From: W0P28-013 sp963621145
GTDB lineage: Bacteria; Bacteroidota; Bacteroidia; Bacteroidales; Paludibacteraceae
Assembly: GCA_963621145.1 (NCBI GenBank)
Contig: CAVFDI010000049.1
Coordinates: 1 to 12,729, forward strand
DNA: 12,729 nucleotides
Direction of reading: 5' to 3'
Shown here: positions 6,162 through 12,729 of the stretch, piece by piece
Numbering within the stretch: the stretch's first letter is position 1
Layout: every line of letters starts with the position of its first letter
The notes under the pieces: generated by a model
Database searches by the model: none
What the model was told of the DNA's origin: nothing
The model's input: only the letters and a program-made list of their open reading frames with translations
Translations under genes and position numbers: made by a program

Positions 6162-6180
6162 AATTGTCAATTGTCAATTA
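6162..6180. repeat. AATTGTC tandem repeat at the 3' end of the kinase-RapZ gene
   Basis: AATTGTC is present twice in tandem (6162-6175) followed by AATTA. The stop codon of the kinase fusion gene (6167-6169) lies inside the repeat, so the last residues (IIDN) are encoded by repeat sequence. Confidence 0.75.
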
Positions 6181-7594
6181 TCTTCGTGATTCCCTGTTCT
6201 TTGTGGCACACAACAACATCGATGTCAAACTTTTCGGCGAGGTGCGAGGCGAGATGTTCTGCGGCGTAAACCGAGCGATGTTGCCCGCCCGTGCAGCCAA
6301 ACGAGAACATCAAATCGGTGAAACCGCGCTCCAAAAAACGCGTCACATGGGCATCGGCCAAAGCATAGACCGACTGCATGAAGGTGAGAATTTCGCCATC
6401 GTCTTCGAGAAACTTGATGACATCGGCGTCCATGCCCGTAGAATTGCGATATTCGGCGTAGCGACCGGGATTATGCACCGCGCGACAGTCGAAAACATAG
6501 CCTCCGCCGTTGCCCGAAAGGTCGTCGGGTACACCCTTTTTATATGAGAAACTGAAAATGCGCACCGTGAGCCGACCTTTTGCAGGCGCATAACGCTCGT
6601 TCCAGCGCGGCATTGCTGCCAAATCCGCCAAAATTTTGCACAAATAGTGACATTCGTCGAATGGCTGCTGCAAAAGTGCGCGCAGATTGTCCATGGCAAA
6701 CGGCACACTCTGCAGAAAATGCGCCTTGCGCTCCACCATGCCACGAAAACCGTATGCGCCCAACACTTGCAGCGTGCGGAAAAGCACAAACAGTCGCAGT
6801 CGCTCAAGAAAATGCGCTTTATCAATCTGCTGATAATCAGCAAGATGCAAGAGATAGACATCGATCAGTTCGCGGCGCAATTCGTCGGGATAGTTGGCTT
6901 TGGCTTGCCACAAAAACGACGCAACATCGTAATAAATTGGTCCGCAGCGCCCCGTCTGAAAGTCGATGAAATAGGGTTCTACGCCATTTTTCAACATCAC
7001 ATTGCGCGCCTGAAAATCGCGATGCATGAAAGTGTGGAAATCTTCCGACAAAAGCGCACGCTGAAGTCGCTCAAAATCGTCTTGCAGCGCCATCTCGTCG
7101 AACTCCAGCCCCGACGGTTTCAGAAAACAGTATTTGAAATAGTTGAGGTCGAACATTACCGTGCGCTCGTCGAAACGCGGCTGCGGATAGCAAAGGTTGA
7201 AATCGAGCCGTGCTGCACCAGCAAACTGCAATTTTGGCAACAGCGCAATAGTGCGACGAAGAAGCGCCTTTTCTTGTTCCGAAAAATGTCCCGTGGCGCG
7301 CCCTTCGGCAATGGCATCGAACAGCGAAACCGTGCCGAGATCGTCCTGCAGATAGCACATCAGGTCTGGCGATTTGGCCAACACGCGCGGGACAGACAAT
7401 CCTTGTGCGGCAAAATGCTCGGCAAGTGCGATGAATGCACGATTTTCGTCGAGCGAGACGCCCTCCACGCCAATGCAACTTTCGCCATCGGCAGTGATGC
7501 GAAAATAGCGGCGATTGCTGCCCGACTGCGCCAACGGCACAATGGCGTCGGCAGGCTTGTGGGCATAGTTTTCAAAAAGATTTGCAAGTTTCAT
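6167..7594 (-). CDS. AmgK-like sugar kinase fused to RapZ C-terminal domain
   Basis: From the ATG at 7594 the product is 475 residues with two domains. Residues about 1-320 form an aminoglycoside-phosphotransferase-type kinase: SGSNRRYFRI (24-33) as the nucleotide-binding region, FMHRDFQARNVML (189-201) as catalytic loop with D193 and N198, and FIDFQ (209-213) with metal-binding D211. This resembles AmgK, the anomeric MurNAc/GlcNAc kinase. Residues about 342-470 match the RapZ/YvcJ C-terminal domain: FSFSYKKGVPDD (347-358), VFDCRAVHNPGRY (367-379), STGMDADV (385-392) and SFGCTGGQHRSVYAAEHLA (431-449). The RapZ N-terminal P-loop ATPase is absent and the kinase takes its place. In E. coli the RapZ C-terminal domain senses glucosamine-6-phosphate and binds small RNAs. 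The MurU-like gene follows on the same strand. The open frame extends 13 codons upstream, but the promoter box lies inside that extension. There is no frameshift, and the linker is continuous. Confidence 0.88.
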   Translation of the reverse strand: MKLANLFENYAHKPADAIVPLAQSGSNRRYFRITADGESCIGVEGVSLDENRAFIALAEHFAAQGLSVPRVLAKSPDLMCYLQDDLGTVSLFDAIAEGRATGHFSEQEKALLRRTIALLPKLQFAGAARLDFNLCYPQPRFDERTVMFDLNYFKYCFLKPSGLEFDEMALQDDFERLQRALLSEDFHTFMHRDFQARNVMLKNGVEPYFIDFQTGRCGPIYYDVASFLWQAKANYPDELRRELIDVYLLHLADYQQIDKAHFLERLRLFVLFRTLQVLGAYGFRGMVERKAHFLQSVPFAMDNLRALLQQPFDECHYLCKILADLAAMPRWNERYAPAKGRLTVRIFSFSYKKGVPDDLSGNGGGYVFDCRAVHNPGRYAEYRNSTGMDADVIKFLEDDGEILTFMQSVYALADAHVTRFLERGFTDLMFSFGCTGGQHRSVYAAEHLASHLAEKFDIDVVVCHKEQGITKIIDN

Positions 7595-7598
7595 GTTG

Positions 7599-7633
7599 CA
7601 AAAGTAACATTTTTTCTCAAGATAGATTGTCAA
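7599..7633 (-). promoter_or_regulatory. Candidate promoter directly before the kinase-RapZ start
   Basis: On the minus strand TACTTTTG (7606-7599) fits TAnnTTTG exactly and is followed by CA. TTGACA (7633-7628) lies 21 bases upstream; a TTTG overlapping it (7634-7631) is at 24 bases. With a start site 4-6 bases after the box, the transcript would begin at about the ATG at 7594, implying a leaderless or nearly leaderless mRNA. Confidence 0.55.
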
Positions 7634-7646
7634 AAATCTACACTCT

Positions 7647-7677
7647 AAAAAAAAGGGCTTTGCAATTTTGCAAAGCC
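7647..7677 (-). terminator. Intrinsic terminator of the secreted phosphoesterase gene
   Basis: GGCTTTGCAA (7656-7665) and TTGCAAAGCC (7668-7677) form a perfect inverted repeat giving a stem of about 8-9 bp with a small loop. On the minus strand it is followed by eight T residues (7654-7647). It starts 8 bases after the stop codon at 7685-7687. The other side also has a T-run, so it could stop transcription both ways, although no plus-strand gene approaches it here. Confidence 0.9.
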
Positions 7678-7684
7678 GCTTTTT

Positions 7685-8722
7685 TTATTTTTTCACTATC
7701 CAAATCAAACTTGGGAAGTGGTCGCTATAACCGTTGGTCCAAGTGCCAGCCGAATGCGTACGCAGCGGATAGCCTTTGCGTTTGCCCGACTGTTCTTTCA
7801 GAAAATCTTTGTTGAAAATCTCCGATTTCCAGTAAGTGAGCGTCGAAAGGTCGCTCTTGTCGAGCCACTCGGTCGAAACCATCACCATATCGTACAAGCA
7901 CCAAACATCTTGGTAGCCCAGCGTGCCAGTGCCGCTTTTGTAGATGTTGTAGCACGGATTGTAGAGTTCGCCCTGCTGCATTTTGTCGCGCTCGTGTTTT
8001 GCACCAAGATATTTTTGAATGCACTCGGTGTCGGGATCGTCGTTCAAGTCGCCCATCACCACGATTTTGGCATTTGGTTCGATGGCAAAAATGGAGTCGC
8101 AGATCCATTTGGTGGTCAGTGCGGCATCGTTACGTTTTGGCGTAGAAACCTTCTCGCCGCCGTATTTCGATGGCCAGTGCAGCACAATCACATGAATTTG
8201 CTCGCCATCGAGCAGACCAGTAACGCACAGTTGATCGCGCGAAACGAATGGTTTCGACAGTTCGTAACGCAAGTGGTGCGAAACGATATTTGTTGGTGTA
8301 AACACATCGGCATTGTAAATCATGCCAACATCCACGCCACGGCGGTCAGGACCTTCGATGCAGATGGTTTTCAGATTGCGGTCGGCCAACACGGGTTGCG
8401 ACACAAGATCTTTAATCACCTCTTCGTTTTCGATCTCCGAAACGCCAAGCACAGCCAACTCTTTCGGGAATTTCGAGATGGCGTACGACATGTTTTTAAT
8501 CTTGTTTTGGTACTTAAAACTAGTCCAGTGGTAGCCACCATCGGGCAAGAATTGCGAGTCGTCGGTGTCGGGCGAGTCGATGGTGTCGAACAAGTTTTCG
8601 AGGTTGTAGAATCCGATGACATACTTTTGCAGAGTTCCCGTTTTTGCAGGCGTTTCGGTCTGAGCCGAAACCACAAGTGCTGCAGGCAGTGCTGCAATAA
8701 GTAAAAGGTGTTTGAGTTTCAT
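7685..8722 (-). CDS. Secreted endonuclease/exonuclease/phosphatase-fold enzyme
   Basis: From the ATG at 8722 this is a 345-residue protein with a signal peptide (MKLKHLLLIAALPAALVVSA, cleavage near 20/21), so it is exported. The mature part carries the complete EEP (DNase I-like) active site: N40 in FYNLENLFD, E96/E98 in VSEIEN, D126 in GPDRRGVDV, H182 in LHWPSKYGG, D225 and N227 in VMGDLNDDP, and D334-H335 in YSDHFP. Members of this superfamily are Mg-dependent phosphoesterases acting on nucleic acids, phospholipids or inositol phosphates. The spacing and the HWPSK motif are typical of bacterial secreted nuclease-like members. Twelve extra in-frame codons upstream are rejected since the signal peptide begins at 8722. 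The gene is divergent from the TonB-dependent receptor and has its own terminator. The substrate is not determined; DNase activity is an inference. Confidence 0.9.
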   Translation of the reverse strand: MKLKHLLLIAALPAALVVSAQTETPAKTGTLQKYVIGFYNLENLFDTIDSPDTDDSQFLPDGGYHWTSFKYQNKIKNMSYAISKFPKELAVLGVSEIENEEVIKDLVSQPVLADRNLKTICIEGPDRRGVDVGMIYNADVFTPTNIVSHHLRYELSKPFVSRDQLCVTGLLDGEQIHVIVLHWPSKYGGEKVSTPKRNDAALTTKWICDSIFAIEPNAKIVVMGDLNDDPDTECIQKYLGAKHERDKMQQGELYNPCYNIYKSGTGTLGYQDVWCLYDMVMVSTEWLDKSDLSTLTYWKSEIFNKDFLKEQSGKRKGYPLRTHSAGTWTNGYSDHFPSLIWIVKK

Positions 8723-8800
8723 GTGTTTTGTATTAGATTTAATATGGTGTATTTTCACGATTTTCCGCCATTCGCTTGTGACGGCTTTACATTATCGGTG

Positions 8801-8831
8801 CAAAATTGGCATTTTTTTTTGACATGACAAA
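8801..8831 (-). promoter_or_regulatory. Candidate promoter of the secreted phosphoesterase gene
   Basis: Read on the minus strand, TTTG (8831-8828), 19 bases, then CAATTTTG (8808-8801) followed by CA. This is one mismatch from TAnnTTTG. Transcription would start near 8796, about 74 bases before the ATG at 8722. Confidence 0.5.
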
Positions 8832-8981
8832 ATTTTTTTGCAACGAAATTCCATAAAAATTTTCTTACTTACAAAACACTCTTTTTATTTGATATTTTCA
8901 TCGTTTCGACAAGGAAAACCGCCTTTTTAATTAAAAAATGAAAGCAAACGCCATTTGGTTGAAAAAAAATCGCTTTTTTGT

Positions 8982-9012
8982 TTTGTCGGTTGAAAATAAA
9001 AGCGTAATATTG
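8982..9012 (+). promoter_or_regulatory. Candidate promoter of the TonB-dependent receptor gene
   Basis: TTTG (8982-8985), 19 bases, then TAATATTG (9005-9012) followed by CAG. The -7 box has one mismatch to TAnnTTTG. Transcription would start near 9017, leaving a leader of about 70 bases that contains the hairpin at 9018-9056. Confidence 0.55.
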
Positions 9013-9017
9013 CAGTC

Positions 9018-9056
9018 GCAAAATTGCGTAAAAAAGCGGTACGCTAGAAATTTTGC
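9018..9056 (+). promoter_or_regulatory. Bulged hairpin in the predicted 5' leader of the receptor mRNA
   Basis: GCAAAATT (9018-9025) pairs perfectly with AATTTTGC (9049-9056), and the adjoining GCGTA (9026-9030) pairs with TACGC (9040-9044). The result is a 13-bp stem with a 4-base bulge (9045-9048) and a 9-base loop. The same spot also contains the dyad CGCAA-AA-TTGCG (9017-9028), which could instead be a protein-binding site at the transcription start. It lies 32 bases before the ATG. It does not match a riboswitch class I know. Confidence 0.5.
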
Positions 9057-9088
9057 AATAACCGAAAAAAAATAATACCACACACACC

Positions 9089-12000
9089 ATGAGAAAAACA
9101 CTATTGCTTGCCCTCGCTATTTCGGCATCAGTTTTTGCTGGCGCACAAAATGTAGTTAAGGGTGTCATTAAAATTGCAGGGACAAACGAGCCTGCAGTGG
9201 GTGCTATAGTTACTCTGCAAGGTCAACAGGCCTCGACTGTAACTGACGGACTTGGTCGCTTTTCTATCGATGCCGTGAAGGCTGGCGACGAAGTGCTTAC
9301 CATAGCGCTCGAGAACTACGATGTAGAGACTCGCCCCATCACCATTTCGGGCTTGGAAACGCTCGATCTTGGCGTAATGACTCTGCAATCGGCCGAAGAG
9401 GAAGCCATTCAAGAACTTACCGAAGATGCCTTCCTTGCTATGGCTGATGTAGAATTTGACGACGAAGACGGACTCTCGTCACAAACCATTTCGGGCTTGC
9501 TTTTCTCGAAAGGCGATGTATTCACAGGCACCGCAAGTTATGGTTTCAGTGCAGCGCGCTACCGCGTACGCGGCTACGAGCAACGCTACGAAAGCACATA
9601 TATAAATGGTGTAAACTTCAACGATGGCGAGCGCGGACGGTTCAACTATTCGTCGATTGGCGGCTTGAACTACGCTTTCCGCAACAAAGAGTTGATCAAC
9701 AACTTTGCGCCAAACTCGTATGCCTACGGCAATTTGGGCAACACCACTAATATAGACATTCGCGCATCGAAATATGCTCGCGGCGGCAATGTAAGCGTTT
9801 CGGCAACGAACCGTTCGTATTGGCTGCGCGCTCAGGCAACCTACGCCACTGGCTTGATGGCCAACGGCTGGGCATTCACGGTGAGCGGTTCATATCGCTG
9901 GAGCGACCAAAATGTGAACAATGCTGCACTCTTTGCTCGCAACGAAGGCACATTCTACAACGCTGGCGCGCTCTTCTTCAGTGCCGAAAAGGTGTTTAAC
10001 GACCACCACAGCTTGAACATTGCCGCATGGTGCGCTCCAACCGAACGCGCTGGCTCGTCGGCTCTGACGCAAGAAACTGTAGACCTGACCTCCACAACCT
10101 ACAATCCCTATTGGGGCTGGTACAACGGCGAAAAACGCAACTCGCGCATTGTACATAGTTACGATCCAACCCTGTTGCTCAACTACGATTGGAAAATTTC
10201 CGAAGGACAAACCCTGAAATTCGGTCTTGGCGCACACTACAGCATGTATAGCAACTCGGCTATCACGTTCTACAACGCACCAGACCCGCGTCCCGACTAC
10301 TACCGCAATCTGCCTAGCTACCAACTGGCTGGCTGGGGACTTGCAAACAATGGCAAATTCTACCACGACTACGACTACCGCATGAGCGGCGGCTCGGAGA
10401 ATTGGGAAGGTGGCGACCAGAGCAAAATTCTGACGAACGTAGATGCTTACAAAAACCTGACCAACATTTGGGAAAAAGGTTACGGCAAAAAAGGTGATGC
10501 AAACACACAAATGGATTGGAATGCCATGTACAACGCCAATGCCATGAACAACATCATCAATCCAAATGGCATGGCAAAATATATGCAAGAACGTCGTCAC
10601 AACAACATTCTTGAGACTGCATTCAATGCCACATACGAAAACAAAACCTTCGACCACCTGAACATTGTGGCTGGTTTGGAGGCTAAATATTCGAAAGGGC
10701 GTCACTACAAAACCATCGACGACCTGATGGGCGGCAACCAATGGTACGACATCGACCCATTCTCCGACCGCGATATCAACGACTTGGCCGAAGATGTAGC
10801 AATGAGCGCCACCGATGTGCAATATGTGCGCATCAACGACTTGCGAGTCGACGCAAACGGCAATCCAATAGCAGGTCAATCTGCCAAAAGAATCACCGAC
10901 AAAAAGACGCACTTTGGCTACGACTACGACATTGATGTGGCTCGCGTAGCAGCATTTGCACACAACTCGTGGGATTTCCACAACATCGAATTCTACTACG
11001 GATTGAAATTAACCTACACCGATTTTTGGCGTACAGGTCGCATGAACAATGGTCGTGCTTGGTATTTGACGCAACAACTCGGCGAAACGGTAACTTCGAA
11101 AGGCAAAGGCAAAATGCACAACTTCTTCGATCCATCGTTCAAAGCAGGATTTGTGTATAAATTCAATGGTCACCACCGCTTGTCGGCCGACATCTTGATG
11201 GAAACACGCGCTCCACTGCCAACTAACTACTACATTTCACAACGCATTACCGATCGCAGCATCGATAGTTTCTTCGATAAATACCCAACAGCTGATGGTT
11301 TCTTGAAAAACTATGGCTTGACCGAGAAGATTCTCTCGTACGATGTGAACTATGTTGTTACCTATCCGCGTGTGCGTGGTCGCTTGAGCTTGTATCGCAC
11401 GCACTCTATCGACGGAATAGAGAGCAACGGCTACTACAACGACGAATACCGCACTTTCATCAACCACCTGATGTACGATGTGAACAAGATTTACCAAGGC
11501 GGTGAGTTGGGCGTTTCGGTGAAACTGAACAGCAACTTTACGCTGAGTGGCGTTTTGGCCTACAACGAAGCGCACTACACCAACAATCCTGTAGGCGTTG
11601 AAAGTGCCGAAAATGGTATGAAGATTGACGACAAACAAGAGGTTGTTGACCGCATAATGCTGACAACACAAGGCATTAACGGCAAAGCAGTGAAAGTGGC
11701 TAGCGGACCGCAATTGGCTGCCATGCTCAAACTCAACTTCTTCCACAGCAAAATGTGGTTTGCCGACCTCAGCATTAGCTACTACGACGAAAATTACCTT
11801 GGCGTGGCTCCAAGCCGCTATTCGCAAGGCATTCTGACTGGCACACGCGCCGATGGCTCTCGCGCCAATACTTGGTACGGCAACAACTCGACCCCAAGCG
11901 AAAAAGAAGCTAAAATTGCTGCTCTTGGCACACAAGAATCGTTGTTCGAAGGAGCAAAATGGTATAACCACATTATGGTTGACGCATCGGTTGGTAAACT

Positions 12001-12223
12001 CATCTATCTGAAAAACAACCGCTCTATCAACATCAACTTGAGTTTGAACAACATTACAAACAACACAGGTTTGAAAACTGGCGGCTGGCAGCAAGCACGC
12101 ATACCAACAACCGTTTATCGTCAAGAAAAATACAAAGTATCGAACTTTGTGGATAAATATCCATCGAAGTACTACTACGCATGGGGCTTTAACTTCTTCC
12201 TGAATGTTGGTTTCAAATTCTAA
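9089..12223 (+). CDS. TonB-dependent outer-membrane receptor with N-terminal carboxypeptidase-regulatory-like domain
   Basis: This 1044-residue protein has a signal peptide (1-20, ending VFAGAQ), a carboxypeptidase-regulatory-like beta-sandwich at about 22-100 (VKGVIKIAGTNEPAVGAIVT, then DGLGRFSI at 53-60), an acidic linker (102-127), a plug domain with YRVRGYEQRYESTYINGVNF (158-177), and a long beta-barrel rich in alternating aromatic strands. It ends in FFLNVGFKF with a terminal Phe, as outer-membrane barrels do. It imports a ligand across the outer membrane using TonB and ExbB/ExbD energy. It is not a standard SusC: I do not see the usual YVVDG-type plug motif, and the partner gene is not a SusD but a DUF5689-like lipoprotein 36 bases downstream. 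I find no clear TonB box. The ATG at 9089 gives the signal peptide directly. Confidence 0.92.
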   Translation: MRKTLLLALAISASVFAGAQNVVKGVIKIAGTNEPAVGAIVTLQGQQASTVTDGLGRFSIDAVKAGDEVLTIALENYDVETRPITISGLETLDLGVMTLQSAEEEAIQELTEDAFLAMADVEFDDEDGLSSQTISGLLFSKGDVFTGTASYGFSAARYRVRGYEQRYESTYINGVNFNDGERGRFNYSSIGGLNYAFRNKELINNFAPNSYAYGNLGNTTNIDIRASKYARGGNVSVSATNRSYWLRAQATYATGLMANGWAFTVSGSYRWSDQNVNNAALFARNEGTFYNAGALFFSAEKVFNDHHSLNIAAWCAPTERAGSSALTQETVDLTSTTYNPYWGWYNGEKRNSRIVHSYDPTLLLNYDWKISEGQTLKFGLGAHYSMYSNSAITFYNAPDPRPDYYRNLPSYQLAGWGLANNGKFYHDYDYRMSGGSENWEGGDQSKILTNVDAYKNLTNIWEKGYGKKGDANTQMDWNAMYNANAMNNIINPNGMAKYMQERRHNNILETAFNATYENKTFDHLNIVAGLEAKYSKGRHYKTIDDLMGGNQWYDIDPFSDRDINDLAEDVAMSATDVQYVRINDLRVDANGNPIAGQSAKRITDKKTHFGYDYDIDVARVAAFAHNSWDFHNIEFYYGLKLTYTDFWRTGRMNNGRAWYLTQQLGETVTSKGKGKMHNFFDPSFKAGFVYKFNGHHRLSADILMETRAPLPTNYYISQRITDRSIDSFFDKYPTADGFLKNYGLTEKILSYDVNYVVTYPRVRGRLSLYRTHSIDGIESNGYYNDEYRTFINHLMYDVNKIYQGGELGVSVKLNSNFTLSGVLAYNEAHYTNNPVGVESAENGMKIDDKQEVVDRIMLTTQGINGKAVKVASGPQLAAMLKLNFFHSKMWFADLSISYYDENYLGVAPSRYSQGILTGTRADGSRANTWYGNNSTPSEKEAKIAALGTQESLFEGAKWYNHIMVDASVGKLIYLKNNRSININLSLNNITNNTGLKTGGWQQARIPTTVYRQEKYKVSNFVDKYPSKYYYAWGFNFFLNVGFKF

Positions 12224-12259
12224 AAGATGCGATTTTGTTAACTAAAAAAAATTACGGCT

Positions 12260-12729
12260 ATGAAATACACAAAATATATTTTAAGCTTGGTTGCTGTGGT
12301 TGCGCTGGTTGGTTGCCACAAATACGACGATAGAAAAGACATTAACTACGAAGGCAACTATGTAGAAGAGGGTTCCGACAAAGAGTGGAAAGCCACTATG
12401 ACCATTGACAGTCTTGTTAGTGATACAAACATTTTCTCCGAATTTGGTGACATAAAGAATTATCCACCACGCGCACGCTCATACCAAGGCGCAACTACAA
12501 GTGGCACGAACCTTGGTTTGTTCAGCGTGCAAGACATTACCAAAGACATCATCATTGTTGGTCGCATTGTTTCGACCGACGTGCCTGGCAACATCTACAA
12601 AAGCATCTACATTCAAGACTGCGCCAATCCTGATTATGGCATGAAAATTTCGGTTGATGCAGGTAGCCTTGGTGGCATGTACCCAATCGGACAAAAAATT
12701 GCCATTAAACTGAAAGGTTTGGCCATTGG
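12260..12729 (+). CDS. DUF5689-like surface lipoprotein (3' end beyond window)
   Basis: The reading frame opens with ATG at 12260 and runs without a stop to the window edge, giving at least 156 residues. Residues 1-19 are a lipoprotein signal with lipobox LVGC and lipidated Cys19, so the protein is membrane-anchored and probably surface-exposed as for other partners of Bacteroidetes receptors. A low-complexity segment with YEGNYVEEGSDKEW follows. From about residue 90 there is an OB-fold-like strand series with DIIIVGRIVSTDVPGNIYKS (96-115) and IYIQD (116-120), the hallmark I associate with DUF5689. This resembles the OB-fold modules of extracellular nucleases. It lies 36 bases after the receptor stop with no terminator between, so the two are probably one operon. 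Total length and C-terminal domains are not visible. Confidence 0.82.
   Translation, partial: MKYTKYILSLVAVVALVGCHKYDDRKDINYEGNYVEEGSDKEWKATMTIDSLVSDTNIFSEFGDIKNYPPRARSYQGATTSGTNLGLFSVQDITKDIIIVGRIVSTDVPGNIYKSIYIQDCANPDYGMKISVDAGSLGGMYPIGQKIAIKLKGLAI

Larger units (their letters stand above)
5937..6166. other. 230-base repeat-rich spacer between kinase and nucleotidyltransferase genes
   Basis: The spacer holds two ATTTCAR arrays, a palindromic core at 6065-6122, and part of an AATTGTC tandem repeat at its right edge. I see no reading frame with protein character and no clear intrinsic terminator. TAAATTTG on the minus strand (6052-6045) fits a -7 box but lies inside the tandem repeat and has no TTTG at the right distance, so I do not call it as a promoter. 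The two flanking genes may still be cotranscribed. Confidence 0.6.
8723..9088. promoter_or_regulatory. 366-base divergent intergenic region
   Basis: This region separates two divergent secreted/outer-membrane genes. It holds one promoter candidate for each direction (8801-8831 minus, 8982-9012 plus), each TTTG and -7-like box spaced by 19 bases, leaving predicted leaders of about 70-75 bases. The middle (8832-8981) is very AT-rich, with long A and T runs. I see no open reading frame of protein character within it. Confidence 0.65.

Noticed and set aside
6647..7648. Plus-strand open frame (333 codons) opposite the kinase-RapZ gene
   Set aside because: The minus-strand protein has two intact recognisable domains; the plus-strand translation has none.
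7718..8704. Plus-strand open frame (328 codons) opposite the secreted phosphoesterase
   Set aside because: Shadow of a gene with a full active site, signal peptide and terminator.
9890..10981. Long minus-strand open frame (363 codons) opposite the receptor gene
   Set aside because: It lies wholly inside a clear TonB-dependent receptor. Its translation is rich in Val, Cys and His in runs, as reverse-frame shadows are, and shows no domain.
11237..12124. Minus-strand open frame (295 codons) opposite the receptor C-terminus
   Set aside because: Antisense shadow of the barrel strands; no start context, domain or promoter.
9089..12223. SusC/SusD polysaccharide-utilisation pair
   Set aside because: The plug lacks the usual SusC motif and the following lipoprotein shows DUF5689/OB-like features instead of SusD helices; no glycoside hydrolase is in view.

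Overview
This window looks like chromosomal DNA of a Bacteroidetes, most likely order Bacteroidales. Three things support this. First, promoter-like boxes of the Bacteroidetes type (TTTG, 19-21 bases, TAnnTTTG) occur upstream of several genes, and Shine-Dalgarno sites are largely absent. Second, one operon pairs ExbB with two ExbD proteins and a small membrane protein. Third, there is a large TonB-dependent outer-membrane receptor with an N-terminal carboxypeptidase-regulatory-like domain, followed by a lipoprotein. I see no phage, transposase, integrase or CRISPR array. Coding density is high, and the many long reverse-frame readings are shadows of real genes.

Layout. At the left end a diacylglycerol/lipid kinase family gene (93-1031, +) converges on a small stand-alone HIRAN-domain gene (1041-1403, -) that has its own promoter. 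Next is a four-gene minus-strand operon, transcribed from 3984 to 1571. It encodes ExbB/TolQ, an unnamed four-helix membrane protein with an internal duplication, and two different ExbD/TolR proteins, and ends in a clear intrinsic terminator. A tRNA-Ser(GGA) gene lies just upstream of exbB. After an AT-rich gap come three minus-strand genes: a TatD-family metal hydrolase, a MurU-like sugar-1-phosphate nucleotidyltransferase, and a protein that fuses an AmgK-like sugar kinase to the C-terminal domain of RapZ. The spacers here carry 7-base tandem repeats and a palindromic element.

The right part is a divergent locus. A secreted endonuclease/exonuclease/phosphatase-fold enzyme (7685-8722, -) faces away from a 1044-residue TonB-dependent receptor (9089-12223, +), which is followed by a lipoprotein with a DUF5689-like OB-fold segment (12260 to the window edge, cut off). 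The 366-base intergenic region has a promoter candidate in each direction and a hairpin in the receptor's predicted 5' leader.

How the genes may work together. The ExbB/ExbD operon could energise TonB, which drives receptors such as the one here. The receptor, lipoprotein and secreted phosphoesterase together suggest uptake of a phosphate-containing or nucleic-acid-derived substrate (inference). The kinase and nucleotidyltransferase match the AmgK-MurU route of cell-wall sugar recycling. The RapZ C-terminal domain fused to the kinase suggests a link between that route and amino-sugar sensing, and is the most interesting single gene here. The membrane protein with the HFTDA repeat is the best candidate for an undescribed component.
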